From positions 1 to 56,450 of IMG/VR virus record IMGVR_UViG_3300035698_012530: DNA of 56,450 nucleotides. One strand, 5' to 3'. The translations under genes and the position numbers were made by a program. Shown here in pieces: positions 51,219 to 56,450 of this stretch (position 1 is the stretch's first letter; every line of letters starts with the position of its first letter). The DNA is from a virus. Under the pieces are notes generated by a model. The model was not told where the DNA came from. It saw nothing but the letters and a program-made list of their open reading frames with translations, and searched no databases.

Positions 51219-51972
51219 ATTTTCTATCATAATCTTTAAATACTTCTTCAAGTTGAGTTTCATCTTTTACAATTGATGTCCACCAACCACCACCTTCTTT
51301 TTTAATAGTTTCTTCTTCATCAGCCCATTCTGTTTCTATAACATCAATATAAAATGTTTTTGGATTAAAAGGAAATTCTTTAATATATTGTGAACTTCCA
51401 ATAGTACTTCCATCTTTTAACAATGTACAATTACCTGTAAAAGTTGACCCATTTTGACCTCTGAAAACAATAGCATCAAGATAATAAGGTGTTCCATTTT
51501 TTCCTTTTTTGAATATTGATGATAATCTATTATTTTGAAATTGTTCATCGTCACCATACTCACTAATACTATTTCATTCATCATCACTACATTTAATGGG
51601 TGATAAAGGTTCAAATAAAGCAAGCTTTTTAAATGCATTTATACAATATCCTATTGATCCACCAGAATGTCCTTGTGTTGATAAAACACAAAGAAGATCA
51701 AGAATATTTTCTTGTATTCATTTATTTGGATCATCTGGTTGTGATTCAGTAAGAGGAATATATCCCAAAGAAATAAATTCTCTTTTAGCATGACTCATAT
51801 AATTACTATCCTTTTCCATACGTCTTATAACAGATAATGCTATATTTTGTATTTTTCTTTGAAAAAACCATTTAACATTATCTCACTTCCATTTAATTTT
51901 ATCTTTAATTGATGATTTTAGTTCCACTGCTTCACATTCTCCATCATTACATGTCACACATTCTTCACTCAT
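51214..51972 (-). CDS. Conserved phage hypothetical protein, 252 aa
   Basis: AGGAG upstream; TGA-Trp in IKWK-W-DNV, DPNK-W-IQEN and SDDE-W-NSI. The block LCVLSTQGHSGGSIGYCINA then FKKLALFEPLSPI, followed by DEW and a beta-rich tail (NPKTFYIDVIE, EEGGGWWTS-like), is a very common family in tailed phages with no known function. N-terminal ECVTCNDGEC may bind metal. Confidence 0.75.
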
Positions 51973-51986
51973 TTTATTTCTCCTTT

Positions 51987-52844
51987 TTATCTATAATTAT
52001 TATCAGATGTTGCTCCAACAATATCTATTCAATCTTTATTATCTCTCACCCTTTCATTAACTTTATTGGCTGCTATAACAGTATCAACATTTAAACCACT
52101 ATTTAATGCCCATTGTATAAAAGCCTTTACATCTTTAGGAAAACATTTTCCACCATAACCTTTAAAACCATCAGGACCGGGAACTTGTGTATGACTATTT
52201 CCTACTCTAGTATCAGAAATCCAAGTTTCTCTTACTCTGTCCCAATCTAAATCAAGTTTTTCACATATCTGTTCCATTTCATTAGCAAAAGAAATCTTCA
52301 AAGCTAAGAAAGAATTACTTATATATTTACACATTTCAGCTTCTTCTCAATTAACTACAAATATATTTTTACAATTAGAAACCTGTCTATAAAAATCCTT
52401 TAAAAGTGGAACAATAGGAGAATCTGGATTAAGTATGCCAAGAACTACTCTATCTGCATTTATAAAATCTTGATAAGGACTTTCTTCTTTTAAAAATTCA
52501 GGAGAATGAATAAAGGAATGTTGTGGAAACATTTTAAACATTTTTGCCGTTGTTCCCGGAATTATAGTACTTTTAATAATTATAATTGAAGATACATTAA
52601 TTGCTTTAATCGCTTCAATTAAATTTGTATTATCTTGTGCTCCATTTGGTAACATAGGAGTTGGAACACAAATAAAAATAAGATGAGAATCAATCACATC
52701 TTCTAAAAACTTTTTACTTTTAAATTTTTCTTGATACTTATCATAAATGGATAATTTAAAAGCAGTTCTTACTTTGATAGCTTTTATTAAAGTTCCACCA
52801 ACATATCCATTACCCATAACTCCAATATTTGTAATATAACCCAT
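51987..52844 (-). CDS. ugd: UDP-glucose/GDP-mannose 6-dehydrogenase
   Basis: 285 aa with two TGA-Trp (FVVN-W-EEAE, DNKD-W-IDI). NAD-binding GVMGNGYVGGTLIKAI, then FICVPTPM, IKSTIIPGTTAKMF, HSPEFLKEESPYQDF and the active-site Cys in FKGYGGKCFPKDVKAF. It oxidises a UDP-hexose to the uronate by two steps. Shorter than the usual 390-450 aa: the C-terminal UDP-binding domain is missing, so substrate binding may differ. Confidence 0.85.
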
Positions 52845-52856
52845 TTATCTTTTCCT

Positions 52857-54032
52857 TTACATTAAATCTGCTTCTAACTTTGCAACTTGTTCTTTCATAT
52901 CCTCATCAAATGCTGATGAATATCCTGTTGTTTTTAATTTTTCATTAATTTTATTAAGAATATCATTTCTTATATTATCACTGCCAGTAACAAATTGAAG
53001 AGCATTTGCTATTCCTTGTCCTAATCTTTCATTTTCATAAGAATACCATGAACCAGATTTTTCGACAATACCCATTTCAATTGCTATATCTAACATACCA
53101 ATCATTTTATCAATACCATTTTCATAATCAATAGAAATTTGACCTGATTTTGCAGAAGGATAAAATCTATTTTTAATAGCATGTACATTGATAAGTTTAT
53201 CACTACCAACTTGTTCAGTATCCTTTTTACCAGCTTTCTTTAAGTATAATATAATATCAGGTTGTAATAATACAGCTTGACCACCAACTACTGAATCTGG
53301 CATAGGAATTAAACCAGATGAACTATAGAAATGACTTGTTATAACACCAATAGAACTTTGTGATTTAATAATATTAACAAGTAGTTTCAATGTAGATTTA
53401 ATAATTCTTGCATTCCCACCCATATCTTGTTTATACTCACCACCTAGTGCGTCATTATACGATTTCATTTTATCAATACCACCAATAGAATCAATGATAA
53501 TACAATAATTTTTTTCTTGAGTTTCTTTAATTTGAGCAAGAGAACCTTTAATTTCTTCTGCTCAAGGACTATAAATGTAAAGACATTTATCAGTATCAAG
53601 CCCCCATCTTGCTGCAAAATCTTTTGTTATACCACCTTCTGTATCAATAATAACAGGTTTAAATCCTTGTTTTAATGCAGATATAGCAGTAAGTACAGCA
53701 AGACTAGATTTAAATGTATGTTCTTTTCCTACTAATAAAGTAAGACTTTTTTCTGGCAAACCTCTATATAATTCACCAGATGAAATTCTATTAAGATCAA
53801 ATGTTGGTAATGGAATTCAAGTATCAACATTAGCAATATCTGATTCACTCATTACTGAGCAATGCACCCCTTTTACTTTTTTGGCTATTTTAGCCTTTAA
53901 GTCATCAAACATTCCTACTGTTTTATTTTCAATTGGTTTAGCTTTTGGTTTAGCTTTTGGTTTAGCTTTTGTTTTAGCTTTTGGTTTTGCTTTTGTTTTA
54001 GCTATTACTTTTATTTCTGATGTTGTTGCCAT
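52857..54032 (-). CDS. uvsX: Recombinase UvsX/RecA
   Basis: 391 aa with two TGA-Trp (NVDT-W-IPL, IYSP-W-AEE). Walker A is LLVGKEHTFKSSLAVL, with the F-K-S form of T4 UvsX; Walker B is CIIIDSIGGI; then GGNARIIKSTLKLLV, ITSHFY and GGQAVLLQPDIILYL (L2 region). It forms filaments on ssDNA for strand exchange and recombination-dependent replication. The N terminus has a Lys/Ala/Pro repeat (AKTKAKPKAK and so on, codons from 53938-54015) not usual in UvsX, perhaps a flexible DNA- or protein-binding tail. Confidence 0.92.
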
Positions 54033-54196
54033 TATTTATTTTCTCCTTTTATTTTGTATTCACTTAAAGGGTGGGTTTTTATTTCACCTGCTCTATATTT
54101 TCTTACAAATTCTTCTACTTCCTTATGATCTACTTTACCAGAGCTGTGAACAAAAATTGTATCTTTTTTAAAGAATTGTTTTAGTTTATCTCGCAT
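54032..54196 (-). CDS. Hypothetical protein, 54 aa
   Basis: ATG 54196 follows AAAGGAGAAAAGG; TAATG overlap with uvsX. Basic helical N part (MRDKLKQFFKKDTIFVHSSG) and EVEEFVRKYRAGEIK. Unknown, possibly co-expressed with UvsX. Confidence 0.65.
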   Translation of the reverse strand: MRDKLKQFFKKDTIFVHSSGKVDHKEVEEFVRKYRAGEIKTHPLSEYKIKGENK

Positions 54197-54431
54197 CCTT
54201 TTCTCCTTTAGTTTTCCTTTTGTTTTCACGTATTTTATCAAATTTTTCTCAAATATTATAAGCTAACACATAAACATCTTTTTTTCATAATATTTTCATT
54301 TCTGTATAATATCGTTTTTTATCTATAAAGGTATATGCTTTTAATGATATTCCATAAGACAAAAAACAGTTATCTAATCAAAAATGTATACCCGGATATC
54401 GTTTATTTAATGTTTTTATTTCTCTATCCAT
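54186..54431 (-). CDS. Hypothetical protein, 81 aa
   Basis: Three TGA-Trp (IHF-W-LDN, KIL-W-KKD, YNI-W-EKF). Includes PGIHF-W-LDNCFLSYGISL. Basic C terminus (RENKRKTKGEKDAR) that overlaps the next gene. Not seen without TGA recoding. Confidence 0.6.
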
Positions 54432-54586
54432 TTATCTTCATCTATTAATTTTTTACCACACCAAGGACAATACTCAAAATCTTTCCCTGTATATTTAATC
54501 CCTTTTATTAAATAAAGAGTTGTTTGAGCACCGAATATTTGGTTTGCGCTTACTATTCAATCATTACAATCACATTTTAGTTCCAT
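54416..54586 (-). CDS. Zinc-ribbon protein, 56 aa
   Basis: Begins MELKCDCND-W(TGA)-IVSANQ and ends YCPWCGKKLIDEDKW, a CxC plus CPWCGK zinc ribbon typical of short phage proteins. Overlaps neighbours on both sides by 10-16 nt. Confidence 0.6.
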
Positions 54587-54822
54587 GTTATATCATCTCA
54601 TATTGATAACTGATGAAATGTTAAAAATTTTTCGTTTAAATCATCTAAAATATCACTATGTTCTAATAACCTATAAGACAATTCAATTAAATCTTTTGTA
54701 GCCCCATCTTTTTCATATTTTTCGGCGGCATTTTCAGCAAAATCTATTAATTTTGTCCATTCACTATTAAGAACAACATACTTATCCTTTAATGTTAATA
54801 TCAATTTTTCATAATCAACCAT
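54577..54822 (-). CDS. Hypothetical helical protein, 81 aa
   Basis: AAGGAG upstream. One TGA-Trp (HQLSI-W-DDITWN). Long helices (YEKLILTLKDKYVVLNSEW, DLIELSYRLLEHSDILDDL). Unknown. Confidence 0.65.
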
Positions 54823-54889
54823 TACATCTCCTTAATTGTAGAGTATCTGCCCATTATATAAATCAATCACAACTTATTAAATTATCTTT
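54823..54889 (-). other. Short gap without clear gene
   Basis: AT-rich interval between two minus-strand genes. It holds only a 10-codon frame from 54854; AAGTTGTGAT-like words recur at the end of the 55248-55442 gene. Nothing else seen. Confidence 0.4.
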
Positions 54890-55231
54890 TTAATATAATT
54901 TAACACCTTCACTACAAAATACACATGTTTCTCCTAATAGTTTTCCTGTTTGACTATTATAAACTTTTGCTCTTAAAGCTCCACCACCTTTATATACATA
55001 GTGATGTGAAGCATATATAACTAAATTCTTTTTAGCTTGGTAATCTAAAATTCCCCAACCTAATGGACTCATATAATATTTAGCATCACCTCTTTTATAC
55101 ATAAGTCCATCATCTATAATACTTTGAATTACATGAGCTGCTGTTTGATTATAATTTGCAGCTTGAACACTTGACATAATTCCTACTAATAAAAACATTG
55201 AAATTAAAATATTTATTACTAACTTTTTCAT
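54890..55231 (-). CDS. Exported protein with signal peptide, 113 aa
   Basis: Signal peptide at residues 1-24 (VINILISMFLLVGIMSSV then QAA, cleavage near VQA|A). Mature part about 89 aa with a beta pattern (HYVYKGGGALRAKVYNSQTG) and a C-terminal CVFC pair. Periplasmic or secreted. Could be a host-derived moron altering the envelope. AAGGAG upstream. Confidence 0.7.
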   Translation of the reverse strand: MKKLVINILISMFLLVGIMSSVQAANYNQTAAHVIQSIIDDGLMYKRGDAKYYMSPLGWGILDYQAKKNLVIYASHHYVYKGGGALRAKVYNSQTGKLLGETCVFCSEGVKLY

Positions 55232-55247
55232 GATACCTTACTCCTTT

Positions 55248-55442
55248 TTAAAGTCAATCATTATCACAACTTATTAAATTTTCTTGCATATATGTATACA
55301 TCTTATCATATAGTACTTGGTTAGTAAACATATATTCTTTCATCAACATATCTATTATATATGAAGGAGGTATATTACTAATTGGTCTTTCATAAAAAAC
55401 ACTAATAATATATTTAATGTTTTGTATTTCTTTATCAGTCAT
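55248..55442 (-). CDS. Hypothetical protein, 64 aa
   Basis: Ends with DND-W(TGA)-L. Helical product (EIQNIKYIISVFYERPISN, YIIDMLMKEYMFTNQVLY). TAATG overlap with the endonuclease gene upstream. Unknown. Confidence 0.6.
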
Positions 55443-56137
55443 TATATAATAAAATCCTTTACCTTCTTTAACTCATTGTCTTTATTATCCATATATAATT
55501 CCTCATTAACAACTAATAATTCTATTCCAAGTTTTTCACATTGCTGTCTTTTTATTTTATCAAGAATTTTTTTATCATCAAATGAATGTCAATAAGTACC
55601 GTTATATTCAATTGCTTTCTTTTTATCTGGTATATAAACATCCAATTCTAAATTACATCCTGTCAATGGATTTACTAACTGAGTTCTATCATTACATATA
55701 ACATTATCTGTTATTGTTTTTACAAACTCTTGGATTTCTATTTCTGCTTTTGAAACCTTTCCAATACACACAGGACACCTTTTTCCACTTTGAAAATTTA
55801 CTCAATCAGCTTCATACTCATGTCCTTTATCACATCTTATATTCATTTTAGTACAATTATTTACATATACTGTACTAAGTAATTTATATCCTTCAACTGC
55901 TTCTATTTGTTCTTTTATAAATCCAATGGTAAGTTTTTTATTACCAGCACAAACAGAACATCGCTGACCTTGTTGAAAATTATTCCATCTCATACCAAAT
56001 TCATGCCCTTTACTACATTTAAAGGTTAGTTTTTGGTGTGCATCTATATATTCTTTAGATAATAATTCAAATCCCTCTATTTTATCAAGCTGTTCCATGA
56101 TAAATCCAATGGTAAGTTTTTTCTTCATTCCTGTCAT
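55442..56137 (-). CDS. Vsr-fold (EDxHD-type) homing endonuclease with zinc repeats
   Basis: 231 aa with two TGA-Trp. Two tandem repeats begin KKLTIGFI-x-EQ and contain CSKGHEFGMRWNNFQQGQRC and CDKGHEYEAD-W-VNFQSGKRC, each with CxKGHE and CxxC, i.e. treble-clef zinc fingers. The C-terminal nuclease has CNLELDVYIPDKKKAIEYNG followed by TY-W-HS, as in phage homing endonucleases related to I-Bth0305I. It lies 40 bp from the gp46 gene with its own TATAAATA box. The likely target is a neighbouring locus in phages that lack it. Confidence 0.82.
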
Positions 56138-56159
56138 TTAAGTTCTCCTTGTTTAATTA

Positions 56160-56167
56160 TATTTATA
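56160..56167 (-). promoter_or_regulatory. T4-late-type promoter box TATAAATA (minus)
   Basis: Minus-strand TATAAATA 22 nt before the ATG at 56137, with AAGGAG between. Third homing endonuclease gene with this arrangement. Confidence 0.65.
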
Positions 56168-56176
56168 AAAACAAAC

Positions 56177-56450
56177 CTAAACTTCAACAATTGTAGAATA
56201 CTTATCCATTCTCACCAAATAACGTCAGTCAAACATATCATTTAGTGATCCTAATTCATTTCTATGTGAAACGATTAAAACCTTTGAATCATCATCAATT
56301 TGTTTAGCTTTAATAATTTCCATCATATCTTTTAATCCAATATCATCTACTGAACTATCTAAAACTTCATCTAGTATTAATACATCTATAAGTGAAGATG
56401 ATTGTGATTTTTTAATATCCATTGAAGCCAATTGTATTGCTCTGTCTAAG
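56177..56450 (-). CDS. 46: Recombination nuclease gp46/SbcC-Rad50-like, C-terminal end
   Basis: Partial: the frame enters from the right edge and ends at TAG 56177-56179 after one TGA-Trp (DMFD-W-RYL). The visible 90 residues are the second ABC half: LDRAIQLASMDIKK, then VLILDEVLDSSVDDIG (Walker B plus D-loop) and VLIVSHRNEL (H-loop). With gp47 it forms the exonuclease that resects DNA ends for recombination. T4 order places it near replication genes, as here. Confidence 0.85.

Noticed and set aside
53938-54015. CRISPR-like or regulatory repeat
   Set aside because: The repeats are codons for Ala-Lys-Pro/Thr in the uvsX reading frame and have no spacers.

Overview
This window is a stretch of an AT-rich, double-stranded DNA phage (or prophage-like) genome with a T4-type replication and recombination set: split family B DNA polymerase (gp43-like), DnaB-type helicase (gp41-like), primase (gp61-like), ssDNA-binding protein (gp32-like), UvsX/RecA, SbcC/Rad50-like gp46 (partial at the right edge), RNase H-type 5' nuclease, dUTPase, RNA ligases and a CCA-adding enzyme. 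There are no ribosomal protein operons or cellular housekeeping blocks. Genes are short, packed with many TAATG or ATGA overlaps, and preceded by strong AAGGAG sites. TGA is read as tryptophan: dozens of genes are intact only if in-frame TGA is sense, always where family conservation expects Trp, and no gene I could delimit needs TGA as a stop. The code is therefore table 4-like. All coordinates below include TGA read-through. No UGA-decoding tRNA is visible in the window.

Layout, plus strand (1-34530): a partial gene and terminator; small hypothetical genes and a nucleotidyltransferase; tRNA-Thr(TGT) and tRNA-Ser(TGA); an L7/L12 C-terminal-domain-like protein; T4 RNA ligase 1-like gene followed by an HNH endonuclease; many small genes under a repeated promoter type; a LAGLIDADG endonuclease embedded in a metallophosphoesterase gene; RNA ligase 2-like gene; DNA methyltransferase; a DUF262/ParB-like gene bounded by 26-bp direct repeats; gp32-like SSB; lytic transglycosylase; NADAR protein; a complete tmRNA gene; a PDDEXK nuclease; an HEXXH protein; an HD-polynucleotide kinase fusion; a structured ncRNA containing a segment matching the GTPase-associated centre of 23S rRNA; helicase; UDG-like protein; the two halves of DNA polymerase separated by about 1.26 kb of small genes; and the CCA enzyme.

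Minus strand (34554-56450), convergent with the first block: a sugar-nucleotide, glycosyltransferase and methyltransferase cluster, including an epimerase, six or seven glycosyltransferases, a UDP-sulfoquinovose synthase (SqdB/SQD1 family) and, further on, a UDP-sugar 6-dehydrogenase. Then come primase, dUTPase, RNase H, small late-type genes, UvsX, small genes, a Vsr-fold homing endonuclease and the gp46 C terminus.

Two promoter classes stand out. One has TTGACA-17-TATAAT with a G(T)G or ATG extension and a shared leader (AATCAATTA...AAGGAG); it occurs at least eight times on the plus strand in front of small-gene operons. The other is a T4-late-like TATAAATA box about 18-22 nt upstream of the start codon, found in front of all three homing endonuclease genes and a few others. 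The most unusual content is translation-related: the tmRNA, the 23S GAC-like RNA, the L12-like protein, the tRNAs and the RNA-repair enzymes (Rnl1, Rnl2, HD-Pnk, CCA). Together they suggest that this phage defends or redirects the host translation machinery while using a reassigned UGA codon.
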